Below, one piece after another: positions 1-4,757 of a stretch of DNA of 5,205 nucleotides (the first letter of the stretch is position 1; each line of letters begins with the position of its first letter). The notes under the pieces are model-generated. The model was not told the origin of the DNA and searched no databases. It saw nothing but the letters and a program-made list of their open reading frames with translations. Location: contig DAIESZ010000180.1 of NCBI GenBank assembly GCA_027346035.1, positions 1 through 5,205 of the forward strand, given 5' to 3'. Source of the stretch: Propionibacteriaceae bacterium. Lineage in GTDB: Bacteria; Actinomycetota; Actinomycetes; Propionibacteriales; Propionibacteriaceae. The position numbers and the translations under genes were made by a program.

Positions 1-14
1 CATCCCGGCGCAAC

Positions 15-60
15 AACGTTCGACGTTGTCCCGCGTACTCGCGGAGAAACGTCGAACGTT
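15..60. repeat. Long interrupted hairpin made of two AACGT-N3-ACGTT boxes
   Basis: The 13-mer AACGTTCGACGTT at 15-27 is the exact reverse complement of AACGTCGAACGTT at 48-60. Between them CCGCG (31-35) pairs with CGCGG (40-44) around a TACT loop, giving a 13-bp stem, a 3x3 internal loop, a 5-bp stem and a tetraloop. Each 13-mer is also a small palindrome of the form AACGT-N3-ACGTT, and the left one extends to ACAACGT-TCG-ACGTTGT (13-29). The structure could be a factor-independent terminator for a gene left of the window (no T-tract follows) or a pair of operator sites 33 bp apart. The sequence does not decide between these. Confidence 0.55.
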
Positions 61-90
61 CCCGGAACGCCAGGTCGATTCCGTTCGGGA
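60..90. repeat. Second imperfect inverted repeat upstream of the SPFH operon
   Basis: TCCCGGAACG at 60-69 pairs with CGTTCGGGA at 82-90 if one G is bulged, leaving a 12-base loop. It directly abuts the long hairpin at 15-60. It has no T-tract and no known binding motif that I recognise. It could belong to the same terminator or regulatory region, or be chance in G+C-rich DNA. Confidence 0.3.
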
Positions 91-111
91 TCGCTTCCGT
101 ACGGCCCCAAA

Positions 112-136
112 AAGTGATATCATTTCAATATCACTT
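112..136. promoter_or_regulatory. Palindromic operator over the SPFH operon promoter
   Basis: AAGTGATAT (112-120) and ATATCACTT (128-136) are perfect 9-bp inverted arms around a 7-bp spacer. The same stretch also reads as two tandem 11-bp repeats, GATATCATTTC (116-126) and AATATCACTTC (127-137), which match at 9 of 11 positions. Tandem sites one helical turn apart are typical for ribbon-helix-helix repressors, and the second gene of the operon encodes one. TATCAT at 118-123 is the best -10 candidate and lies inside the palindrome, with a weak -35-like TTCCGT at 95-100. A bound repressor would therefore cover the promoter. This A+T-rich island stands out in otherwise G+C-rich DNA. That it is an operator is inference from structure and position. 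Confidence 0.65.
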
Positions 137-153
137 CTCGAGAGGGAGCAGCC

Positions 154-1050
154 ATGAGTGTGGCTCCAGCAACCGTCACCGGCCCGGTCGGACACCAGGG
201 GGCACGGGTCCAGATCAGCCAACGACCGGCCCTCGCCCTCAACGGGTGGCTCGGGGTGGTCGTCATCGCCGCCTGCGCCTGGGCGGCCATCTGGCCGCTC
301 AGTTCCCACCTCGGCTGGGAGTGGTTGCCGATCCTGGTCGCCGCGCTCGTCGCGACCGGGCTGGTCGTCGTCCCCCCGGGGAGAACGTCGGTGGTCCAGT
401 TCTTCGGGAGCTATGTCGGAACGGTCGTGAGGCCCGGGTTCTGGTGGGTGCTGCCGCTCACCAAGCGTCGGACGGTGAGTATCCGGGTGCGCAACTTCGA
501 GACCAACCACCTCAAGGTCAACGACGCCGACGGCAACCCGGTCGAGATCGCCGCGATCGTGGTGTGGCAGGTGGCCGACACGGCGAAGTCGGCCTACGCG
601 GTCGACAACTACGAGGACTTCGTGTCGGTGCAGGCGGAGTCGGCGTTGCGGCACGTCGCCACCACCCATCCGTACGACGACGCCGGTGATGGCGAGTCGC
701 TGCGGGGCTCGACCGACAAGGTCGCCGGGGAACTCGCGCACGAGGTGTCCGAGCGGGTCGCCATCGCCGGGGTCGAGATCGCCGAGGTGCGCATCTCCCA
801 CCTCGCGTACGCCCAGGAGATCGCCCAGGCGATGTTGCGTCGCCAGCAGGCCAACGCGGTCGTCGCGGCCCGGGCCCGGATCGTCGATGGCGCGGTCGGC
901 ATGGTCGAGATGGCGCTGGCCCGCCTCGCCGCGAACCAGGTGGTCGAGCTCGACGAGGAACGCAAGGCCAACATGGTCAGCAATCTGCTCGTCGTGCTCT
1001 GCGGCGACCAGCCCCCGTCGCCGGTCATCAACGCGGGATCGCTGTATTGA
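154..1050 (+). CDS. SPFH (stomatin/prohibitin/flotillin-like) membrane protein
   Basis: A 298-residue membrane protein. Two hydrophobic helices lie near the N-terminus (about 31-49 and 56-73). The SPFH/band-7 domain follows at roughly 71-245, starting with [15 protein letters not shown] and running through [10 protein letters not shown], the [17 protein letters not shown] strand-turn-strand and VDNYEDFV. The last 50 residues are helical ([25 protein letters not shown]), the part that in this superfamily supports oligomerisation. SPFH proteins assemble into membrane rings or microdomains and often act as scaffolds for other proteins; no client is visible here. The ATG at 154 is chosen because AGGGAG (143-148) lies five bases upstream and the palindromic promoter region is just before it. 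The stop at 1048-1050 is followed 16 bases later by the small RHH gene, so the two are probably co-transcribed. Family assignment is secure; the cellular role is unknown. Confidence 0.92.
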   Translation: MSVAPATVTGPVGHQGARVQISQRPALALNGWLGVVVIAACAWAAIWPLSSHLGWEWLPILVAALVATGLVVVPPGRTSVVQFFGSYVGTVVRPGFWWVLPLTKRRTVSIRVRNFETNHLKVNDADGNPVEIAAIVVWQVADTAKSAYAVDNYEDFVSVQAESALRHVATTHPYDDAGDGESLRGSTDKVAGELAHEVSERVAIAGVEIAEVRISHLAYAQEIAQAMLRRQQANAVVAARARIVDGAVGMVEMALARLAANQVVELDEERKANMVSNLLVVLCGDQPPSPVINAGSLY

Positions 1051-1066
1051 TGCGGGGGCCGCGTCG

Positions 1067-1267
1067 ATGAGCGAGCGTCGGCAGGTGCTGATCCGGATCG
1101 ACCCGGCGATTCATGAGGCGATGGCCCGGTGGGCCGACGACGAGTTCCGCAGCGTCAACGCGCAGATCGAGGTCGCGCTGCGCAGCGCCCTCGCCGAGGC
1201 GGGGCGCCTGCCGAAGCGGGCTGGACCCCTCCCCCAGCGCGGACGCCCCCGCAGCGGAACCGACTGA
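1067..1267 (+). CDS. Small ribbon-helix-helix (Arc/HicB-antitoxin-like) DNA-binding protein
   Basis: A 66-residue protein with the classic RHH layout: a basic beta strand RQVLIRID (5-12), helix [16 protein letters not shown] (13-27), a turn RSVN, and helix [16 protein letters not shown] (32-46). A proline/arginine-rich tail follows (47-66). RHH proteins bind DNA as dimers by placing paired strands in the major groove, usually at tandem or palindromic sites. The ATG at 1067 is 16 bases after the SPFH stop, with a weak GGGGG ribosome-binding element at 1053-1057, which suggests translational coupling. The N-..AQIE-..LR motif resembles small proteins often annotated as 'Arc family' or 'HicB-family antitoxin'. 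No toxin gene is present, so I infer an autoregulator of the SPFH operon acting at 112-136 rather than an antitoxin. Confidence 0.85.
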   Translation: MSERRQVLIRIDPAIHEAMARWADDEFRSVNAQIEVALRSALAEAGRLPKRAGPLPQRGRPRSGTD

Positions 1268-1271
1268 CCCG

Positions 1272-1285
1272 CCCGGCTCACCGGG
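1272..1285. terminator. Short hairpin in the convergent gap, possible bidirectional terminator
   Basis: CCCGG (1272-1276) and CCGGG (1281-1285) form a 5-bp stem around a CTCA loop in the 24-base gap between the convergent RHH and KstD-family genes. It is the only obvious structure where both transcripts must end. It has no T-tract on either strand and is short, so the call rests mainly on position. Confidence 0.3.
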
Positions 1286-1291
1286 GCACGA

Positions 1292-2980
1292 TCAACCGGC
1301 GGCGCCCGCTGGGGTGGGTTGCCGATCCGTCGCCTGCTGGTCGGCCAGGTGCGAACCGGCCAGATACCCGAACACCATGGCCGGGCCGAGGGTCGATCCG
1401 GGTCCGGGGTAGGTGCGGCCCATCACGGACGCCGAACAGTTGCCGGCCGCGTACAGCCCGTCGATCACCGACCCGTCGGACCGCAGCGCCCGGGCGTGCA
1501 CATCGGTGACCACGCCACCCTTGGTCCCCAGATCTCCCGGGACGACCTCGACCGCCGTGAACGGGGGCTTCTCGAGCGTGCCGAGGTTCGGGTTGGGACG
1601 GCACAACGGGTCTCCGTAGTAGCGGTCGTAGGCCGAGTCGCCGCGGTGGAAGTCGTGATCGATGCCGGTGCGGGCGAAGCCGTTGAACCGGGCCACGGTG
1701 GCATTGAGCGCGTCCGTGGGGACCTCGATCCGCGTGGCCAGCCGGTCGAGGGACTTCGCCCGGTGCATGATCCCGGCGGCCGCCATCACCCTCACCGCCC
1801 GGGGGTCCATGGCGTACGACCGCAGGTAGCGGTGCGCATGCCGGGCGTCGGCGATCATCCAGAACCGTACGGGCACCGGGTGGTTGAGCATGTGGTGGCC
1901 GAGATCGACGTAGCTCTCGGACTCGTTGGCGAACCGGTGCCCGGTGGCGTCCACGATGACGCTGTGGGGCATCGATCGCTCGCTGACGAGGAAACCGGCC
2001 GTGCCGTTTGGGGTCAACGGGGGAACCGACGCGCCCCACCACGCATCGTCCATGAGGTCGAGCGCGGCGCCGATGCCTTCGGCCGCGGCGATGGCGGTGC
2101 CCAGATTGCCCTTCGATCCCGACGACGCCTCCCCCGACACCCCCTGGTAGCGCAGGCGCCATTCGGTGTTGTGGTCGAAGCCTCCGGCGCCGAGCACCAC
2201 TCCCCTGGTGGCGCCGATCGTGATGTCGTCCCCGTCGCGTGTCGCCCGGACGCCGGCCACCCGGTCGCCGTCGAGCACGAACCCCGTGAGCGGCGTCGAC
2301 AGCCACAGGTCGACACCGAGCCGCTGGGCCACCGTGAGCAGGGACGCCGTCAGGGCGGCACCCATGCCGACCAGGCGCTTCCTGCGCGCGAGCATTCCCA
2401 CGATCCTGGCGACGACCGTGGCGGCCCGCAGGGAGCCACCGGGACTCGACCAGGCCCGCTGCAGCAGCCAGAAGTCGTCGGTCTTCACCGGGCCCGGCAC
2501 CCCGTCGCGTCCGCGGGAGGTGGCCCACCATTCACCGAGCGTCCTGACGTCGAACGGCTCGACCTCGATCGCGCGTCCGACCTTGCCACCGGGCTGTTCC
2601 GGGTAGTAGTCGGGGTAATCAGCGGCCCGAACGAAGCGGACGCCGAGATGCTCGAGCATGGTGACGAGTCCGCCGACACCGTCGACGAAGGCCGCCCGAC
2701 GATCGGGGGACGCTGCAGGGCCCGCGTCGTCGCCGACGGTCTGCCGCAGGTACTCGAGGGCCTCCTCGCGCGAGTCGGCGGCCCCGTCGTGCCGCATCAG
2801 CGGGTTGTTCGGCAGCCACAGGCCGCCGCCCGACATGGCGGTACTGCCGCCCCACCGGTCGGTGCCCTCGATCATCACCACCGTGAGACCTCGATCGGCC
2901 GCGGTGATGGCGGCCGCAAAGGCGGCGGCCCCCGACCCGACGACAACGACGTCGTAGCTGTGATCGAACGTGGCGGTCAT
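1292..2980 (-). CDS. kstD: FAD-dependent 3-ketosteroid Delta1-dehydrogenase (KstD) family protein
   Basis: A 562-residue flavoprotein, matching the length of the longer actinobacterial KstD proteins. KstD enzymes remove hydrogens from C1 and C2 of 3-ketosteroids, a step of sterol ring degradation. The N-terminus carries a Rossmann dinucleotide-binding motif (VVVVGSGAAA, 11-20), an acidic strand end (MIEGTDRWGGST), a second FAD-contact region (VVLGAGGFDHN, 261-271) and a C-terminal FAD motif (DGLYAAGN, 507-514). The KstD active-site residues all seem present: Tyr125 in PDYYPE, Tyr357 in NESESYVD, and Tyr524/Gly528 in TYPGPG, equivalent to Tyr119, Tyr318, Tyr487 and Gly491 of Rhodococcus KstD1 by my recollection. 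Other shared blocks are DLMDDAWWG, HRGDSAYDRYYGDP and PGDLGTKGGV. The ATG at 2980 follows a good GGGAGG site. It is divergent from a TetR gene; no other steroid gene is in the window. A related dehydrogenase of the same family cannot be excluded. Confidence 0.88.
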   Translation of the reverse strand: MTATFDHSYDVVVVGSGAAAFAAAITAADRGLTVVMIEGTDRWGGSTAMSGGGLWLPNNPLMRHDGAADSREEALEYLRQTVGDDAGPAASPDRRAAFVDGVGGLVTMLEHLGVRFVRAADYPDYYPEQPGGKVGRAIEVEPFDVRTLGEWWATSRGRDGVPGPVKTDDFWLLQRAWSSPGGSLRAATVVARIVGMLARRKRLVGMGAALTASLLTVAQRLGVDLWLSTPLTGFVLDGDRVAGVRATRDGDDITIGATRGVVLGAGGFDHNTEWRLRYQGVSGEASSGSKGNLGTAIAAAEGIGAALDLMDDAWWGASVPPLTPNGTAGFLVSERSMPHSVIVDATGHRFANESESYVDLGHHMLNHPVPVRFWMIADARHAHRYLRSYAMDPRAVRVMAAAGIMHRAKSLDRLATRIEVPTDALNATVARFNGFARTGIDHDFHRGDSAYDRYYGDPLCRPNPNLGTLEKPPFTAVEVVPGDLGTKGGVVTDVHARALRSDGSVIDGLYAAGNCSASVMGRTYPGPGSTLGPAMVFGYLAGSHLADQQATDRQPTPAGAAG

Positions 2981-2983
2981 GAT

Positions 2984-2990
2984 TCCCTCC
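2984..2990 (-). promoter_or_regulatory. Ribosome-binding site of the KstD-family gene
   Basis: Read on the minus strand, GGGAGGG lies just upstream of the ATG at 2980-2978. It fixes this start, and the glycine-rich FAD motif begins ten residues later as expected. In contrast to the divergent TetR gene, this message clearly has a 5' leader. I could not identify a convincing -10 element for it. Confidence 0.6.
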
Positions 2991-3009
2991 CGTGGCCGGA
3001 CAACCTCTC

Positions 3010-3029
3010 ACCGGACAACACTGTCCGGT
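3010..3029. promoter_or_regulatory. Palindromic operator, probably for the TetR regulator
   Basis: ACCGGACA (3010-3017) and TGTCCGGT (3022-3029) are perfect 8-bp inverted arms around a 4-bp spacer. A third copy of the half-site, CCGGACAAC, lies at 2996-3004 as a direct repeat of 3011-3019, closer to the KstD-family gene. The palindrome ends one base before the TATTCT -10 element of the TetR gene, so binding would block that promoter and could also affect the divergent gene. It does not fit the KstR or KstR2 operator consensus sequences as I remember them. Assignment to the adjacent TetR protein is inference from position and symmetry. Confidence 0.65.
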
Positions 3030-3030
3030 C

Positions 3031-3036
3031 TATTCT
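3031..3036 (+). promoter_or_regulatory. -10 element of a leaderless TetR transcript
   Basis: TATTCT fits the actinobacterial TANNNT -10 pattern and ends six bases before the GTG at 3043. Transcription would begin at or next to the start codon, giving a leaderless message. There is no properly spaced Shine-Dalgarno sequence before the GTG. The -35 region (around 3008-3013) is poor and overlaps the operator. Confidence 0.55.
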
Positions 3037-3042
3037 CGCAGG

Positions 3043-3606
3043 GTGCATGGTCACTCGCCGAGACCGAACAAGGGTCCCGCCGCGGCCCCCGCCAACCGGG
3101 CGGCGCTCATCGCCGCCGGACGCCGCATGTTCGTCGCCCGCGGCTACCGGGTACCGCTCAGCGCGATCGCGCGCGAGGCCGGGGTCGGCCAGGGGGTGCT
3201 CTACCGGCACTTCCGGACGAGAACCGACCTGGCGGTCGCGGTGTTCCGCGACAACATCGACGAACTGAGGCTGCTCGCCGCGGCTCGGCCCGAGCCGGAG
3301 GGCTTCCTCGTCGTGTGGCGACGGCTGGTCGAGTTCACCCTCGAGGCCGACGCGTTCGTCGCCGCGCTCACCGATGCGGACGCCCCGCCCACCTGGCAGG
3401 GGGATCGCGAACTCGAGCAAATCCTCGCCGGGCCGTTGGAGCGAGCCCAGCGAGCGGGGCTTGTCGCCGTGACGCTCACGCCCCACGACCTCATCAACCT
3501 CACCCGGGCCGCGCACGGGCTGATCGCGACCGCCAGCCGGGAGGATCCGGCGTCCGACATCGACCGGCTGTTCGGCCTGGTCGACCCGGCGCTCGCCCTG
3601 GGCTGA
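3043..3606 (+). CDS. TetR-family transcriptional regulator
   Basis: A 187-residue regulator with a typical TetR N-terminal DNA-binding domain: helix RAALIAAGRRMFVARGY (19-35), then the helix-turn-helix LSAIAREAGVGQGVLYRHF (39-57) and the following RTRTDLAVAVF. The rest is an all-helical ligand-binding and dimerisation domain (WRRLVEFTLEADAFVAALT, then DLINLTRAAHGLIATAS). I chose the GTG at 3043 because a -10 element ends six bases upstream and a start at the more distant ATG (2992) would place the operator inside the coding region and add residues unlike a TetR N-terminus. It is transcribed away from the KstD-family gene across a 62-base region that holds a perfect palindrome, the usual arrangement for a TetR repressor controlling itself and its neighbour. 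The ligand is unknown; a steroid or a steroid-CoA is a guess from context only. Confidence 0.88.
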   Translation: MHGHSPRPNKGPAAAPANRAALIAAGRRMFVARGYRVPLSAIAREAGVGQGVLYRHFRTRTDLAVAVFRDNIDELRLLAAARPEPEGFLVVWRRLVEFTLEADAFVAALTDADAPPTWQGDRELEQILAGPLERAQRAGLVAVTLTPHDLINLTRAAHGLIATASREDPASDIDRLFGLVDPALALG

Positions 3607-3621
3607 GCGGGGGCGCGGAGG

Positions 3622-3843
3622 TCAGCGTGGCGTGACCGACAGCAGGATGGTCGCGTTGCCGACGTAGGCGCCGAGGATCGGCAGCGCGTTGGGGGCCCGG
3701 GGAGCCGGACCGATCCAGGCACCGCCCCAGCCGCTCGGGGTCGCGATCCGGTGGCCGAAGCACGAGAGGACTGCCAGCGAAGAGGATCACCACGGCGCAC
3801 ACCGCGAAACCCACGATGGCCAGGGGACCCGGTCACGGCTCAC
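3622..3843 (-). pseudogene. Probable frameshifted gene for a small two-helix membrane protein
   Basis: No single frame is open here, but two minus-strand frames join into a plausible 74-codon membrane protein. From GTG 3843 the first codons read MSRDRVP; the reading then has to shift to the frame of LAIVGFAVCAVVILFAG (3823-3773), a clear transmembrane helix. It must then return to the first frame for HRIATPSGWGGAWIG and NALPILGAYVGNATILLSV, a second helix, ending at TGA 3622-3624. The first shift would be a missing base at the C run (3823-3826 on the + strand) and the second an extra base somewhere near 3757-3780, so the net change is zero. G/C at third positions is high in each chosen segment. 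I do not recognise the family. It could be a real pseudogene, an assembly error, or a chance reading. Confidence 0.4.
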
Positions 3844-3919
3844 CCGGATCGGGATGCCAGCTGCCGGAGGACGTGGATGGGTCACGGGCTGGACCGCCGG
3901 GCGACCCACGCCCGCCAGA

Positions 3920-3951
3920 CCGGGGTGGGGCCCCCCGACCCCCACCCCCGG
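3920..3951. terminator. Strong G+C hairpin, second structure behind the lipoprotein gene
   Basis: GGGGTGGGG (3922-3930) pairs perfectly with CCCCACCCC (3940-3948), and CC/GG extends the stem past one bulged C. The loop is nine bases. It lies behind the lipoprotein gene read on the minus strand, and also behind the TetR gene read on the plus strand. No T-tract follows on either side. Its long G and C runs could also form other structures. Confidence 0.4.
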
Positions 3952-3955
3952 CCCC

Positions 3956-3981
3956 TCGGCGAGCGGGGTACTCCTCGCCGA
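3956..3981 (-). terminator. Hairpin just behind the lipoprotein gene, likely terminator
   Basis: TCGGCGAG (3956-3963) and CTCGCCGA (3974-3981) form a perfect 8-bp stem with a ten-base loop, starting 27 bases past the lipoprotein stop on the minus strand. It lacks a T-tract, which is common for actinobacterial terminators. With the hairpin at 3920-3951 it makes a tandem pair. The remainder of 3844-4008 shows no convincing gene. Confidence 0.5.
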
Positions 3982-4008
3982 AGCCTGGTGGCGTCCAACG
4001 GTGCGCGC

Positions 4009-4575
4009 TCAGCTGGTGAAGATCGCCGAGTCGTGCGCGAAGTCCGGCGCGATCTCGAGCACGAGGTCCTTGGGGTCGTCGACTCCGAAGGCGATCTTGA
4101 ACGTCACCTCGCGGCCGTTGAGCAGCTTCGTGCTCGGGTCCTCGCCCAGACTCCCCGAGTCGTAGACCTGTGAGCCCTCCTGGTTGCTCGACTGGATCGT
4201 CGCGCTGATCAGGCTGGGGTCCCACGGCTTGCCGGTCTTGTTGACGACCCGCACGTCGAACACGACGAACTTCGTGAACTTCTCCTTCCCGGCGGCCCAC
4301 TTGCTCGGTGTGAAGCTGCTGGGCTTGCCGACGGTCAGGGACAGGCCGTCCTCCCAGGTGAAGGCCTGGCCGAACGTCGCGGTGCCGTCGTTGGCCGGCG
4401 CGCTGCTGGTGGCGCTGGTCGCAGCCGTGGCGGGCTTGCTCTGGGACGCCGCCGACGTCGCGGACGGCTGGTTGACACCGGCCGGCGCACTGTCGGCCGG
4501 GGTGGCCGCCACCGCCGTGCAGCCGGTGGCGAGGATGGCCGCGAGGCCGATCCCGAGGAGCTGGATCCTGCTCAT
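4009..4575 (-). CDS. DUF4352-domain secreted lipoprotein
   Basis: A 188-residue predicted lipoprotein. The N-terminus is a short lipoprotein signal peptide: MSR, a hydrophobic core IQLLGIGLAAI, then LATGC with Cys19 as the lipidated residue. The -3 position is Ala rather than the commoner Leu, a tolerated variant. Residues 20-64 are a low-complexity Ala/Ser/Thr/Pro linker typical of surface-tethered proteins. Residues 66-187 match the DUF4352 immunoglobulin-like fold as I know it: FGQAFTWEDGLSLTV, KFVVFDVRVVNKTGKPWDPSL, STKLLNGREVTFKIAFGV and a terminal DFAHDSAIFT. Such proteins sit on the outer face of the cytoplasmic membrane; their function is mostly unknown. The ATG at 4575 is preceded by AAGGAGA at proper spacing, and upstream in-frame starts would hide the signal peptide. 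It is divergent from the HTH gene and followed by two hairpins. Confidence 0.88.
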   Translation of the reverse strand: MSRIQLLGIGLAAILATGCTAVAATPADSAPAGVNQPSATSAASQSKPATAATSATSSAPANDGTATFGQAFTWEDGLSLTVGKPSSFTPSKWAAGKEKFTKFVVFDVRVVNKTGKPWDPSLISATIQSSNQEGSQVYDSGSLGEDPSTKLLNGREVTFKIAFGVDDPKDLVLEIAPDFAHDSAIFTS

Positions 4576-4696
4576 GTCGTCTCCTTGATGTGGGGTGTGT
4601 CGTGCAGGGGGGTTCGTACTGTGGAGCTTCGACCCGCTGCTGCGGGCAACACACGACAGCCTGCTCGCCTGCCAGATCACCGATCTCGACACGGTG

Positions 4697-4714
4697 CGAT
4701 AACCCCCCTTATCG
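4697..4714. promoter_or_regulatory. Perfect palindrome CGATAA-C6-TTATCG in the divergent region
   Basis: CGATAA (4697-4702) and TTATCG (4709-4714) are perfect 6-bp arms around a run of six C. It lies between the divergent lipoprotein and HTH genes, 43 bases before the HTH start, and is more A+T-rich in its arms than its surroundings. It may be a regulator binding site. A weak hairpin, CCCGC-TGCT-GCGGG (4633-4646), is also present in this region. The regulator is not known. Confidence 0.4.
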
Positions 4715-4745
4715 GCAATCAGCTGCGCAAGTGAGCCACGAGAGC

Positions 4746-4751
4746 TAGCGT
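4746..4751 (+). promoter_or_regulatory. -10 element of a leaderless transcript for the HTH gene
   Basis: TAGCGT matches TANNNT and ends exactly six bases before the ATG at 4758, the spacing expected when transcription starts at the A of the start codon. The six bases between (GCTCTC) hold no Shine-Dalgarno sequence. CTGCGC at 4723-4728 is a weak -35 candidate at 17-bp spacing. Confidence 0.55.
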
Positions 4752-4757
4752 GCTCTC

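Noticed and set aside
1..3. CAT at the window edge as the ATG of a divergent minus-strand gene
   Set aside because: Only one codon is visible, and there is no Shine-Dalgarno or correctly spaced -10 element on the minus strand, so it cannot be supported.
53..61. LexA (SOS) box around CGAACGTTC
   Set aside because: Actinobacterial SOS boxes have GAAC and GTTC separated by four bases; here the half-sites are fused, and the context is better explained by the AACGT-N3-ACGTT symmetry.
1067..1267. A complete toxin-antitoxin module based on the antitoxin-like RHH protein
   Set aside because: No small toxin gene flanks it; the partner is an SPFH protein upstream and an unrelated convergent gene downstream.
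2992..3042. An earlier ATG start for the TetR gene at 2992
   Set aside because: It would put the palindromic operator and -10 element inside the coding region and add 17 residues with no TetR-like character.
1319..3268. A very long open frame on the + strand through the KstD-family gene
   Set aside because: It is antisense to a clearly recognisable flavoprotein, rich in Arg, Gly, Pro and Val without any domain, and explained by the third-position G/C bias of the minus-strand gene.
3844..4008. Open frames on either strand in this stretch
   Set aside because: Translations are low-complexity Arg/Pro/Gly with no start signal or domain; the stretch is dominated by two hairpins.
4576..4692. An N-terminal extension of the lipoprotein gene up to 4692
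   Set aside because: The added residues lack hydrophobic character and would bury the signal peptide and lipobox, while ATG 4575 has a good AAGGAGA ribosome-binding site.
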